Source of the DNA: Prochlorococcus marinus CUG1416
GTDB lineage: Bacteria > Cyanobacteriota > Cyanobacteriia > PCC-6307 > Cyanobiaceae
DNA: 64,000 nt
Direction: 5' to 3'
Assembly (NCBI RefSeq): GCF_017695965.1
Contig: NZ_JAAORM010000002.1
Coordinates: 186,001 to 250,000 of the forward strand
In this document: in pieces, positions 55,376 through 64,000 of the stretch
Numbering within the stretch: the first letter of the stretch is position 1
Layout: each line of letters starts with the position of its first letter
Made by a program: the position numbers and the translations under genes
Notes under the pieces: generated by a model
Told to the model about the DNA's origin: nothing
Seen by the model: the letters and a program-made list of their open reading frames with translations, nothing else
Database searches by the model: none

Positions 55376-56737
55376 ATGATCTTTAAAAATATTTCTAAGT
55401 CAAAAATTACTTTAGCTTTTATTTCTATAGTCATAACTTTCTTTGTATGGCAGCAAGGATTAAGAGATAGTTTAAATAGACCATCTGTCTCATTTGATAT
55501 TAGTCAAAAAGAGCAAGAAATTGCTGAATTATCGGACCAATCAATACCTGTAAACCTTAAAAAATTTTTTATCATTAATGATCCTGTTGATCAAATAAAT
55601 AAATCACTATCTGAGGTCTCATTTGAAGAACTAACAGAAAGAAATAAATTAATTCGAATAATTACTTCAGAATCAAATGATCCTATAATCTATAAAAATA
55701 TTTCTAAAGATTTTGAAAATAGAAACTATAAATCTCTGATTGATGAGATAGAAAAAAGATCCAATAATCATTCATATAAACCAAATCCTGATAAATTTGA
55801 TTTTTTTAAAAGTGATAGATTTTTATATCACCTTTTAAGCCGGAAATTTGATTTTGACGATAGTTCATTAATAACAAAATCATTTTCAAGCAAAATGTTT
55901 TTAAAAATATTAGCCATCAGACTAATACCACTTTTAACAATACTTATTGGCTCTATTCTGGCTTTAAAAATATTATGGACTTCTATATCTTTGAAAAAGT
56001 TTGGTTGGCAAGAAATTAAATCCTTAGATCTAGAGTTAATAGATATGGTTTTATTAATTGCAGGTGGATTTGTTGTTTTAGGAGAAGTTATATCACCTTT
56101 GTTTTCTATCAGTTTGGTTGAACTTTTTTCTAAAAATATCTCTAATGAATTGTCTCAATCTTTAAAAATATTCTTTGGATATCTTTTTATGGCTATTCCG
56201 CCATTAGGGATAGTTTATTTCCAAATTAAATCTTTGAATGGCGAATTTACTTTTAAAAAGGATTATTTACAGTTCAATTTCTTCCCAATAAAATATGCAA
56301 CTATTCAGGGAATTAAAGGTTGGTTAACAATCGTTCCTTTTGTTTTATTGATTTCTCTAATTATGAATAGTCTGATAGACAATCAGAATGGTAGTAACCC
56401 TTTGCTGGAAATTGTTCTTAATAATAATAATTACTTATCATTTTTTCTATTATTTGTAACAACAACTCTATTAGCTCCTCTATTTGAGGAGATTATATTT
56501 CGCGGTATTTTATTACCAACTCTTTCAAGAGATTTTGGAGTAATTTCGGGCATCATAGTTTCAGCTTTTATCTTTGCATTAGCCCATTTAAGTTTGGGAG
56601 AAATGCCTCCATTATTTGTTCTAGGAATAGGACTAGGAATTACAAGAATTGCTTCAGGAAGCTTGCTTTCTTCTGTAATTATGCACTCTTTATGGAATGG
56701 TTTGACTTTCTTTAATTTGTTCTTATTGAGGACATAA
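55376..56737 (+). CDS. CPBP-family intramembrane metalloprotease (CAAX-like)
   Basis: 453 residues. A long polar N-terminal half (to about 170) with one early span is followed by about seven hydrophobic segments. The C-terminal Abi/CAAX domain has the active-site EEIIFRGILLP near 373, AHLSLGEMPP near 405 and HSLWNG near 440. Such proteins cleave or bind membrane peptides; the N-terminal extra domain is unusual in size. It is alone; the next gene lies 84 bases downstream. Confidence 0.87.
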   Translation: MIFKNISKSKITLAFISIVITFFVWQQGLRDSLNRPSVSFDISQKEQEIAELSDQSIPVNLKKFFIINDPVDQINKSLSEVSFEELTERNKLIRIITSESNDPIIYKNISKDFENRNYKSLIDEIEKRSNNHSYKPNPDKFDFFKSDRFLYHLLSRKFDFDDSSLITKSFSSKMFLKILAIRLIPLLTILIGSILALKILWTSISLKKFGWQEIKSLDLELIDMVLLIAGGFVVLGEVISPLFSISLVELFSKNISNELSQSLKIFFGYLFMAIPPLGIVYFQIKSLNGEFTFKKDYLQFNFFPIKYATIQGIKGWLTIVPFVLLISLIMNSLIDNQNGSNPLLEIVLNNNNYLSFFLLFVTTTLLAPLFEEIIFRGILLPTLSRDFGVISGIIVSAFIFALAHLSLGEMPPLFVLGIGLGITRIASGSLLSSVIMHSLWNGLTFFNLFLLRT

Positions 56738-56821
56738 AGAATTAAATTTTTTACTTGCGAATCAAACAAAAAGATGTTTATTTAATTAATAACACTTCTT
56801 TTATTTACAAATAAATCATAG

Positions 56822-57250
56822 ATGAAACCTTATGGGAATCAACTTAATTTAAAAAAAAAAGTTTCATATGAAAGTAAAAAAAATTCTGAAAAAATATTAA
56901 TAATTAATATCAAATTAATACATAAAATTTTCGACACCATTAATATCTCTCTTTTGGTATTAATTTTCACCTTATTTTTCTTATCTTTTAATAGTCAAAG
57001 AAAATGGTCAAATACATATACAAACTTATCTAAAACAAGAGCTATCAATAACAATCTCATTGATTATATTTCTAAAATTGAGGAATTTTATATTAGTGAA
57101 CTTGAGTCTCTCAATATTTATAGAAATACTAAGCCTGAAGATTTAATCTATCTAGATAAACTTCCAGAAAAAAAGGAAAGTTTATTTAAGAAAAATTTAA
57201 GTAGTTTCATTGAAGGTTTTAGCGATAGCAAATATCAAAGGGGATATTGA
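56822..57250 (+). CDS. Single-span membrane protein upstream of ftsI; FtsL-like candidate
   Basis: 142 residues in the FtsL-like order: a basic cytoplasmic N-terminus (about 1-40), one span (NISLLVLIFTLFFLSF near 41-56), then an extracytoplasmic helix rich in Asn/Lys/Leu (NTYTNLSKTRAINNNLIDYI). The gene ends exactly at the start of ftsI (TGA and ATG share one base), and ftsL usually precedes ftsI. No sequence identity to FtsL is visible by eye, so the assignment rests on position and topology. Confidence 0.75.
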   Translation: MKPYGNQLNLKKKVSYESKKNSEKILIINIKLIHKIFDTINISLLVLIFTLFFLSFNSQRKWSNTYTNLSKTRAINNNLIDYISKIEEFYISELESLNIYRNTKPEDLIYLDKLPEKKESLFKKNLSSFIEGFSDSKYQRGY

Positions 57251-59001
57251 TGAAAAAATACAAAAACATTGTTCGTCTAACACCACTTGATCAAAGAAGA
57301 TTTAAATTCCTCTATATTTTTAGCTTACTATTAATATTTTGTTTGTTTGGTAGGTTAGTTAAATTGCAAGTCTTTAATGCCTCTGATTTGCAGAGGAAAG
57401 CTAGATTAATACAGTCTTCTAAAACTAACGCCTTAAAAAAAAGGAGAGCAATTGTTGATAGAAATAATAGACTAATTGCTTACGATAAACCGCTCTATAA
57501 ATTATGGGCCCATCCAAAATATTTTAATTTTCCTGGTGATTCAATTAATAGAGTTCGCAGTATTGAAGAAGTTACAGAAAAATTGTCACCCATATTGGAT
57601 ATAAATGGTGAAATACTCTTGAGTAAATTTAATAATAAAATGAGTGGTATCAAGATTTTGGATAAAATTTCCGAAGAAAAGGCAGAAAAGATTAAGAACC
57701 TTCAAATAAGCGGACTGGATTTGTTTAAATATTCGCAGAGATATTATCCACAAAGGGAGCTTTACTCTAATCTTGTCGGTTTTGTTAATGATGAGAATAT
57801 AGCTTCAGCAGGTTTAGAGCTTTATTTAGATAATCAAATTAAAGTTTTTAATAAAAGTAATTCAGTAAAAAGAGGAGGAGATGGGACTCCTCTCCCGGAT
57901 AATTCGGCCCCAGGTGATTTTATTTCTGATTACAAAAGTTTAGGCCTAACTATAGATTCTAAATTACAGAAAGCGTCATTCAATGCATTATCAAAGCAAG
58001 TAAGCAAATGGAAAGCAAAGAAGGGATTTGCCATAGTTATGGATGTTAATAATGGTAGTATTCTCTCCTTGGTTACAGTCCCGACGTACGATCCAAATAA
58101 ATTTTGGCAGTATGATTCTGGACTCTTTAGGGGTTGGTATTCTCAAGATTTATTTGAGCCTGGTTCAACTTTTAAACCTATTAATCTTGCCTTAGCTTTA
58201 GAAGAAAAAGTAATCCAGAAAGATGGAGTAGTTGAAGATATTGGGAAAATTAATGTTGGAGGATGGACACTTTCTAATTGGGATAAAAAAGGTAATGGAT
58301 ACATTGACTATCCAAAAGTTTTGCAGGTTTCAAGTAATGTTGGGATGGTAAAAATAATGCAAAATTTAGACCCAACAATTTATTGGGATTGGCTAAAAAA
58401 TTTAGGTATAAATAAAAATTTAGAGACTGACTTATTTGAATCAACTGCTGGCCAACTAAAGAGAAAAGATTTATTTGTAAATCAATCAATTGAGCCCGCG
58501 GTAGCTTCTTTTGGTAAAGGTTTCTCAATCTCGCCACTTAAATTGCTTCAACTTCATGCGGCTCTAGCAAATGGGGGCTTTGAAGTAAATCCTCATGTGA
58601 CCTCAACTTTCAAAGAAAGATTTAATAAAAATCCAAAAAAACAGTTTTTTTCACAGGAGGTTTCTAAAACTGTTCTTGCATGGATGGAGAGCGTAGTTGA
58701 TAAAGGTAGTGGATCTGGAGTAAAAATCGAGGGTTATAGGATAGCTGGGAAAACGGGCACTTCTCAAAAAGCCTTAAATGGTTCGTATACAAGCAAAAAA
58801 GTTTGTAGTTTTGTCGCGACCTTACCAGTTAATGATCCAAAATATGCTGTCCTTGTAGTCATTGATGAGCCATCTAAATCATATGCATATGGTTCAACCG
58901 TCGCGGTACCAGTAGCGAAAGAAATTATCGAGAGTTTGATAGTAATTGAAAAAATACCTCCCAAGATTAAAGATCATGGAATGATTGTTAAAAAACCCTA
59001 A
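57250..59001 (+). CDS. ftsI: Division-specific transpeptidase FtsI (PBP3)
   Basis: Cross-links septal peptidoglycan at division. One N-terminal span (near 20-38), a pedestal domain, then the transpeptidase motifs: SxxK in PGSTFKP near 306-309, SxN in VSSNVG near 362 and KTGTS near 502. Length is the usual ~580. I use ATG 57250; a TTG one codon earlier is also in frame. It follows the FtsL-like candidate in a tight pair. Confidence 0.96.
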   Translation: MKKYKNIVRLTPLDQRRFKFLYIFSLLLIFCLFGRLVKLQVFNASDLQRKARLIQSSKTNALKKRRAIVDRNNRLIAYDKPLYKLWAHPKYFNFPGDSINRVRSIEEVTEKLSPILDINGEILLSKFNNKMSGIKILDKISEEKAEKIKNLQISGLDLFKYSQRYYPQRELYSNLVGFVNDENIASAGLELYLDNQIKVFNKSNSVKRGGDGTPLPDNSAPGDFISDYKSLGLTIDSKLQKASFNALSKQVSKWKAKKGFAIVMDVNNGSILSLVTVPTYDPNKFWQYDSGLFRGWYSQDLFEPGSTFKPINLALALEEKVIQKDGVVEDIGKINVGGWTLSNWDKKGNGYIDYPKVLQVSSNVGMVKIMQNLDPTIYWDWLKNLGINKNLETDLFESTAGQLKRKDLFVNQSIEPAVASFGKGFSISPLKLLQLHAALANGGFEVNPHVTSTFKERFNKNPKKQFFSQEVSKTVLAWMESVVDKGSGSGVKIEGYRIAGKTGTSQKALNGSYTSKKVCSFVATLPVNDPKYAVLVVIDEPSKSYAYGSTVAVPVAKEIIESLIVIEKIPPKIKDHGMIVKKP

Positions 59002-59091
59002 AATTTTCCAATTTTATAAATATTTAGTTCATTATTTGATGATTTCATCAGGAATAAAAGCTAGTTTATATATATACATGATTTTCTAGAT

Positions 59092-60093
59092 ATGAAATCA
59101 ATTTTAGAACAATTGTCCTCAATGACCGTTGTTGTTGCTGATACTGGAGATTTAGATTCGATAAAAAAGTTTCAACCAAGAGACGCCACCACCAATCCAT
59201 CGCTAATACTTTCTGCTGCCAAGAATCCTGATTATGTGAAATTAATTGATAAAGCTTTAGAAAGTTCAGAAAATTCATTGGCTCAAGGATTCTCCGAAAT
59301 TGAATTAATTAAAGAAACTGTTGACCAAGTTTCAGTATTTTTTGGAAAAGAAATATTGAAAATTATTTCAGGGCGCGTATCTACAGAAGTTGATGCAAGA
59401 TTGAGTTTTGACACCGAAGCTACCGTAGAAAAAGCGAGAAAATTGATCAATCTTTACAAAGATTTTGGAATTGAAAAGGAAAGAATTTTGATTAAGATTG
59501 CTGCAACTTGGGAAGGAATTAAGGCGGCTGAAATTTTGGAAAAAGAGGGTATTAAGTGCAACTTAACTTTACTTTTTAACTTCTGCCAAGCGGTAACTTG
59601 TGCTAATGCAAAGATAACTCTAATTTCTCCGTTCGTTGGCCGTATATTGGATTGGCATAAAGCAAAAACTGGTAAAACTAGTTTTGTTGGTGCTGAAGAC
59701 CCTGGTGTTATTTCGGTTACACAAATATACACGTACTTTAAAGAAAAGGGATTCAAGACAGAAGTAATGGGAGCTAGTTTTAGAAATCTTGATGAAATAA
59801 AAGAATTAGCAGGTTGCGATCTTTTAACAATCGCACCAAAATTTCTTGAGGAACTGAAAAAAGAAAAAGGAGAGTTAGTTAGAAAATTAGATGTAAGTAC
59901 CCAAATAAATAATTCTGTTGACTACGCATTTGAAGAAAAAGATTTCAGATTAAGTATGTTAGAAGATCAAATGGCAAGTGAAAAGCTTAGTGAAGGTATT
60001 ACTGGATTCAGTAAGGCTATAGAAGAATTGGAAGAGCTGCTACTTAAGAGATATTCAGAAATCAAAAATCATAAATTGATTTCTGCTAACTAA
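59092..60093 (+). CDS. tal: Transaldolase B
   Basis: Pentose phosphate pathway enzyme that moves a dihydroxyacetone unit. The Schiff-base Lys is Lys135 in [11 protein letters not shown], with DATTNPSLI at 31-39 and [12 protein letters not shown] near 155. 333 residues, of which the last ~20 ([19 protein letters not shown]) extend past the core. Cyanophages of this clade carry talC, a different transaldolase; this is the host form by its length. Confidence 0.95.
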   Translation: MKSILEQLSSMTVVVADTGDLDSIKKFQPRDATTNPSLILSAAKNPDYVKLIDKALESSENSLAQGFSEIELIKETVDQVSVFFGKEILKIISGRVSTEVDARLSFDTEATVEKARKLINLYKDFGIEKERILIKIAATWEGIKAAEILEKEGIKCNLTLLFNFCQAVTCANAKITLISPFVGRILDWHKAKTGKTSFVGAEDPGVISVTQIYTYFKEKGFKTEVMGASFRNLDEIKELAGCDLLTIAPKFLEELKKEKGELVRKLDVSTQINNSVDYAFEEKDFRLSMLEDQMASEKLSEGITGFSKAIEELEELLLKRYSEIKNHKLISAN

Positions 60094-60117
60094 ATTTAAG
60101 TTTGAATTTAAAAAGAA

Positions 60118-61251
60118 TTAAGCCTTACTTTGTGTTAAGAGCCTTCTGATAACTCTTTTTGCAATATCTTCATAACTCATTTCTCCTGATAATATTTGAG
60201 CAATACGTTTAGGAGCTGTTTTCCTTTTGATACCTAATTGGTATCCAGTTCTAGGGAATCTATAAAACACCTGTGCTATTCTCCGCCCCCAAGCCATTGA
60301 TTTCCCCCAAATGTGGTTAATTTTTTTCGTATAAAGATTTAAATCATCTACTTTTCCTGATAGGCACTGATCTATGAATTCTGCAGCATAAAAACTGCTA
60401 ATTAAAGATGGTCTAATTCCTTCAGCTAAAAATGGATCACATAGAGATGCTGCATCTCCAACGGCTAAAACTTTGTCACCATTAATTGAGTGGAAGCCAT
60501 TCCATATTCTCAGTTTCTTACTAATTGTTTTATGAGGAAAATCATTAAAACCGAAGCTTCTGATAACTTGTTTATTTATAGCCTGATTTTCTAAAAGACC
60601 ATTATTTATAAAAGTACCTAAACCAATATTTAAGCTTTCTCTTAAGGGGAATGCCCATGCAAAGCCATATTTAATAAATCCAAACTCAAATCTAACTGAA
60701 TCTCTAGGAATTGTGCCTAAACCTTTTAATCTTAGTGAGATTGTGTTCGCAAATTTTGGTTTTCTTGGCCCTAAATTGAAATATCCTGCCCATTTAGACT
60801 GTGAACCGTCTGCAATAACAAGAAATTCAGATACATATATACATTTATTATCACAAGTAATTTCCCATCTATCATTTTTTTTTATGATTTTTTTTACTAA
60901 TACTGGTCTTATTATTTGAACTCCATTACTCAAGGACTCATCAAGTAATAATTGATCAAGTGTCTCTCTTTTAATAATCCAAAAAGGGGATTCACCAGTA
61001 AGATCAGCAATCACATTATCTGAAGCTTTCCATCTGAATTCAACATTTTTAATTTTTGATTCTATGGAATCTGTAATGTCTAAAGGGAGAAATTTTTGCA
61101 TTGAAGATGCTATTCCCCCAGCACATGGTTTGAAATCTTGGGATTTTTCTTTTTCAATAATTAGAACTGAATAACCTTTTGTTGATAGGTTAAGAGCGGT
61201 GGAAGATCCTGATAAGCCTCCGCCAATTATTACGACATCAAATCCTTTCAA
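60118..61251 (-). CDS. Geranylgeranyl-reductase-like FAD flavoprotein
   Basis: 377 residues. FAD-binding [20 protein letters not shown] near 11-30 and [11 protein letters not shown] near 41-51 are hallmarks of the geranylgeranyl reductase family (ChlP and relatives), with [19 protein letters not shown] near 266-284. It is shorter than typical ChlP and its N-terminus differs, so it may be a paralogue acting on another prenyl substrate. The initiation codon is TTG, overlapping frr by 4 bases. Confidence 0.85.
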   Translation of the reverse strand: MKGFDVVIIGGGLSGSSTALNLSTKGYSVLIIEKEKSQDFKPCAGGIASSMQKFLPLDITDSIESKIKNVEFRWKASDNVIADLTGESPFWIIKRETLDQLLLDESLSNGVQIIRPVLVKKIIKKNDRWEITCDNKCIYVSEFLVIADGSQSKWAGYFNLGPRKPKFANTISLRLKGLGTIPRDSVRFEFGFIKYGFAWAFPLRESLNIGLGTFINNGLLENQAINKQVIRSFGFNDFPHKTISKKLRIWNGFHSINGDKVLAVGDAASLCDPFLAEGIRPSLISSFYAAEFIDQCLSGKVDDLNLYTKKINHIWGKSMAWGRRIAQVFYRFPRTGYQLGIKRKTAPKRIAQILSGEMSYEDIAKRVIRRLLTQSKA

Positions 61252-61796
61252 ACTTTTAGAATTTCCTTCTCTTTCTCAGACAATTTAGTTTCTATTAAAG
61301 CAATAAATTTATCAGTAATTTTTTGAATTTCAGATTGATTATCTCTGGATTCGTCCATGGAAATAAGACTATCTTTTTCGTCTTTTTTTTCTTTATCAAC
61401 AGCATCCCTTCTAATATTCCTCAAAGCTACTTTTCCTTCCTCAGCATACTTGGAGGCTAATTTACAAAATTCTTTTCTTCTTTCCTCTGTTAAAGGAGGA
61501 ACATTTATTCTTATTACTTTCCCATCATTATTTGGAGTAATACCTAAGTCGCTCATCGAGATAGATTTTTCTATCGCTTGTAAACATGAAATATCGAACG
61601 GTTGTATTGAAATTGTTTGTGAATCAATAGTACTAATTGTCGCAAGTGATTTGATTGGTGTTTCTGCTCCATAGTACTCAACACTTATTCTGTCTAGCAA
61701 TGAAGCATTGGCTCTACCAGTTCTTATAGTATTAAAGTTTCTTTGCGTGGCTTCAATACTTTTTTTCATATTTTCTTGAATTTCTTGTTCTTTCAT
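61248..61796 (-). CDS. frr: Ribosome recycling factor
   Basis: Splits post-termination ribosomes with EF-G. The 182 residues contain [20 protein letters not shown] and [13 protein letters not shown] plus [10 protein letters not shown]. It follows pyrH on the same strand (22 bases), the conserved pyrH-frr order. Confidence 0.96.
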   Translation of the reverse strand: MKEQEIQENMKKSIEATQRNFNTIRTGRANASLLDRISVEYYGAETPIKSLATISTIDSQTISIQPFDISCLQAIEKSISMSDLGITPNNDGKVIRINVPPLTEERRKEFCKLASKYAEEGKVALRNIRRDAVDKEKKDEKDSLISMDESRDNQSEIQKITDKFIALIETKLSEKEKEILKV

Positions 61797-61818
61797 AATT
61801 AAAAAATTTAAATAAGCT

Positions 61819-62523
61819 TTAACTAATTAAAGAGCCTATAGACTCCCCAGAAACAGCTCTAGAGACGTTCCCTTTTTTGAATATATCAAATACCATAATT
61901 GGGATATTATTATCTTTGCAAAGCGCTATTGCAGTACTGTCCATTACTGCAATTTCATCACTTAGAACTTGTTGATAACTAAGAGACGAATATTTTTTTG
62001 CGTCTTGAAATTTATTAGGATCACAATCGTATACTCCATCAACTTTAGTTGCCTTCATGACAACTTCAGCGTTTATCTCTGCTGCCCTCAGAGCTGCTGT
62101 AGTGTCAGTTGTAAAAAATGGATTCCCACATCCACCTCCAAAAACTACAACTCTACCTTTTTCTAGGTGCCTCATAGCTCTTCTTCTTATATAAGGTTCT
62201 GCAATTTCCTGCATTTCTATTGCAGTTTGAACTCTGGTTGCTACTCCTACTCTTTCAAGGCCATCTTGAAGTGAGATCGCATTCATTACTGTTGCAAGCA
62301 TCCCTACATAATCAGCCGTAGCTCTATCCATCCCATCTGCAGAACCTTTAAGCCCCCTAAAGATGTTCCCACCCCCAACAACTATTGCAAGTTGTACATT
62401 ATTTTCTACTACTTTTGAAACGTCTTCTGCAATTGACTGAACTATAGCAGGATCAATACCATAAGGCTTTTCACCCATTAGTGCTTCACCACTAAGTTTT
62501 AAGAGAACTCTTTTGTAAGTCAT
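61819..62523 (-). CDS. pyrH: Uridylate kinase
   Basis: Makes UDP from UMP in pyrimidine synthesis. KLSGEALMG near 9-17, [10 protein letters not shown] near 48-57, [17 protein letters not shown] and the late [15 protein letters not shown] are signatures. 234 residues. First gene of the pyrH-frr operon; a 126-base gap lies between it and cobO upstream. Confidence 0.96.
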   Translation of the reverse strand: MTYKRVLLKLSGEALMGEKPYGIDPAIVQSIAEDVSKVVENNVQLAIVVGGGNIFRGLKGSADGMDRATADYVGMLATVMNAISLQDGLERVGVATRVQTAIEMQEIAEPYIRRRAMRHLEKGRVVVFGGGCGNPFFTTDTTAALRAAEINAEVVMKATKVDGVYDCDPNKFQDAKKYSSLSYQQVLSDEIAVMDSTAIALCKDNNIPIMVFDIFKKGNVSRAVSGESIGSLIS

Positions 62524-62649
62524 TCAATAATTATACTTTTAAGACCTTAGCAAGTAAATGTACCGAATTTATTTTTTATTCAGATATTGCTTGCGTCTTT
62601 AAACATTTCTAGACCTTCCTAAAGAAAATTAAATAAACATTTGTTTTAG

Positions 62650-63342
62650 CTAGAACTCAACACACTTTTGTGCTTTTATTCCTTGTTCTTTGAAAGGATG
62701 TCTTATTAGTTTCATTTCTGTAACTAGATCAGCGAAATTAATAATTGAATCAGATGCCCCCCTTCCAGTTAAAACAATATGATTTTTTCTATTTTTTAAG
62801 CTTTTTAAAAAAGTGATTATTTCTTCTGAAGCAAGATAGCCAAGTTTTGTAGCTATATTTATTTCATCAAGGATTATAAGTTTATAAGATTCATTTTTTA
62901 TATATTTCTTGGCTAGTTGCCATGCTTCTTGAACTAATTTCTCATCTCTAATTCTATCTTGTGTTTCCCAAGTAAATCCTTCTCCTAATGAATGCCAAGA
63001 TATGTTTGAAGACAAGTTTTTAAGTGCTTTTTCTTCCCCAGTGGTCCAACCACCTTTAATAAATTGAATGATTGCGACTTTATAACCGTGCCCTATTGTC
63101 CTCAAGGCCATCCCTAAAGATGCAGTTGTTTTACCCTTGCCATTCCCTGTAAAAACAATTAATAATCCTTTTTTGCTATTTCTAATTTGTAGTCTTTCAG
63201 CTTGGATATCTTTTCTTTGCTGCATTCTTTTTTTATATGAGCTCTCATCGCTCTCTGGGGATAGTTTGCCTCCTATCCCAACTTCTTTAGCTTGATTATC
63301 AAGGTTGAATATTTTTTCGGAGGATAAATCTTCTTCTTTCAT
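62650..63342 (-). CDS. cobO: Cob(I)alamin adenosyltransferase CobO/BtuR
   Basis: Forms the cobalt-carbon bond of adenosylcobalamin using ATP. The P-loop is VFTGNGKGKTTASLG near 62-76, with EGFTWETQD near 119 and LIILDEINIATKLG and LTGRGA near the end. At 230 residues it has an N-terminal extension of about 50 that is charged. Transcribed leftward, as is the integrase upstream at the window edge. Confidence 0.94.
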   Translation of the reverse strand: MKEEDLSSEKIFNLDNQAKEVGIGGKLSPESDESSYKKRMQQRKDIQAERLQIRNSKKGLLIVFTGNGKGKTTASLGMALRTIGHGYKVAIIQFIKGGWTTGEEKALKNLSSNISWHSLGEGFTWETQDRIRDEKLVQEAWQLAKKYIKNESYKLIILDEINIATKLGYLASEEIITFLKSLKNRKNHIVLTGRGASDSIINFADLVTEMKLIRHPFKEQGIKAQKCVEF

Positions 63343-63375
63343 ATAACTCTAATTTTATGTAGTGATTATAAATCT

Positions 63376-64000
63376 TTAATTAATTTTGGCTCTGTTAACT
63401 TTTAAAATTGCATTATTAACTGCCTGTTGTTGATCTCTTTTAGTAATCCAGTGGTGATAAGTTTGAGTATGTAGGCTAACTGAATGTCCCATCATTCTGG
63501 CAGCCACAGTATCAGGTAAATCATAAAAAATTGTTCTTACAGCCCAAGCATGCCGAAGATCATAAGGTTTTATTTTTAAAGAGTAACGCTTAAACTGATC
63601 TGTTATTTTTTTTCCAATATTTTGTAAGGTTGTAATTTTAAGATCTCTATTAATATTTGGAAGTAGTTGTGGATTTTCACCAAGTTTTGATAACTCGAAC
63701 TTTTCTACCCATTCGGGATGGAACGGCCAAACTTGATGTTCCCCTGTTTTCGTCGTAGGTAAAACTCTAATAATTTTGTCCCCGAAATTTGTTAGAGAAT
63801 TTAAATCACAAAAAAACACTTCATGATTTCTTAAGCCATATGTCGCCATCAGACCAAAAACAAATTTCCAAGATTTGTTTGGTATTTGCTCCCAAAGTTT
63901 CTCTATTACCTCATCTGTAGGGAGATCTCTAAACCCTGCTTTATTTAGGCCATATCCTTTAGAATTTAATTTCCAATTTACTGGAAGTTTAATGTCCAAA
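63376..64000 (-). CDS. Tyrosine recombinase/phage integrase family, truncated by the window edge
   Basis: The catalytic domain of a site-specific tyrosine recombinase. YGLRNHEV carries the first Arg, LPTTKTGEHQ the beta-hairpin Lys, PYDLRHAWAVR the second Arg, MMGHS the His and TQTYHHWI the Tyr nucleophile. The usual HxxR reads YxxR. The frame stays open to the last base, so the N-terminal part lies outside. At least 208 residues are in the window. It sits beside cobO with no tRNA nearby, which gives no support for an active integrated element here. Confidence 0.85.
   Translation of the reverse strand, partial: LDIKLPVNWKLNSKGYGLNKAGFRDLPTDEVIEKLWEQIPNKSWKFVFGLMATYGLRNHEVFFCDLNSLTNFGDKIIRVLPTTKTGEHQVWPFHPEWVEKFELSKLGENPQLLPNINRDLKITTLQNIGKKITDQFKRYSLKIKPYDLRHAWAVRTIFYDLPDTVAARMMGHSVSLHTQTYHHWITKRDQQQAVNNAILKVNRAKIN

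Noticed and set aside
63376-64000. A prophage or genomic island starting at the integrase
   Set aside because: No phage structural, att-site or tRNA evidence is visible in the window; the neighbours are core genes. The adjoining sequence beyond 64000 is unseen.

Overview
The window is a compact, AT-rich stretch of a cyanobacterial chromosome, most likely a high-light Prochlorococcus. The reasons are the low GC, the many TTG starts, genes that abut or overlap by 1-32 bases, and oxygenic photosynthesis genes (petC, petA, psaF, psaJ, psb27, a high-light-inducible protein gene). The 64-residue protein between tRNA-Asp and tRNA-Trp matches what I recall of the hyper-conserved protein of the Prochlorococcus/marine Synechococcus clade. 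Species and strain cannot be fixed from the sequence alone. Nearly all genes are core housekeeping genes. I see no prophage, insertion sequence or CRISPR array.

Layout. 1-9.3 kb: groEL with a Gly-Met-Pro repeat tail, fabG, ispD, an S66 peptidase, a UbiA prenyltransferase, ppx, a RodZ-like membrane HTH protein, cobM and lgt. 9.3-16.8 kb: a photosynthetic block with petC-petA, tatC (the translocon that would export the Rieske protein), an NFACT/RqcH protein, gmk, psaF-psaJ, tsaD and a small hli gene. 16.9-21.9 kb: a Na+/H+ antiporter, gltX, tRNA-Asp, the hyper-conserved small protein, tRNA-Trp, rplS and map. 21.9-29.6 kb: an SDR protein, a BioD/DRTGG protein, a SLOG-fold protein, YajQ, an SPFH protein, hemL, xth and small unknowns. 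29.6-35.3 kb: larC, a flippase-like membrane protein, an iron permease, a His-rich COG0523 GTPase, a pterin dehydratase and a YjbQ protein. 35.4-49.6 kb: an M32 peptidase, pyrophosphatase 1, hemC, the principal sigma factor, priA, argB, ssb, cobK, cutA, a PfkB kinase, purA and psb27. 49.6-64 kb: proS, pyrophosphatase 2, an ArsC/Spx-like protein, lepB, a double histidine phosphatase, a CPBP protease, a possible FtsL-like protein with ftsI, tal, a geranylgeranyl-reductase-like flavoprotein, frr, pyrH, cobO and an integrase cut by the window edge.

How the genes fit together. Tetrapyrrole and cobalamin synthesis are scattered (hemL, hemC, cobM, cobK, cobO). Electron transport and photosystem genes sit with their export and processing factors (tatC, lepB, lgt). 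Translation and RNA genes (gltX, proS, rplS, frr, map, tsaD, two tRNAs) are spread throughout. The items most worth a second look are the hyper-conserved small protein, the His-repeat metal GTPase beside a pterin dehydratase, the FtsL candidate, the divergent second pyrophosphatase, larC without visible partners, and the coding-like unassigned segment between the sigma factor gene and priA.
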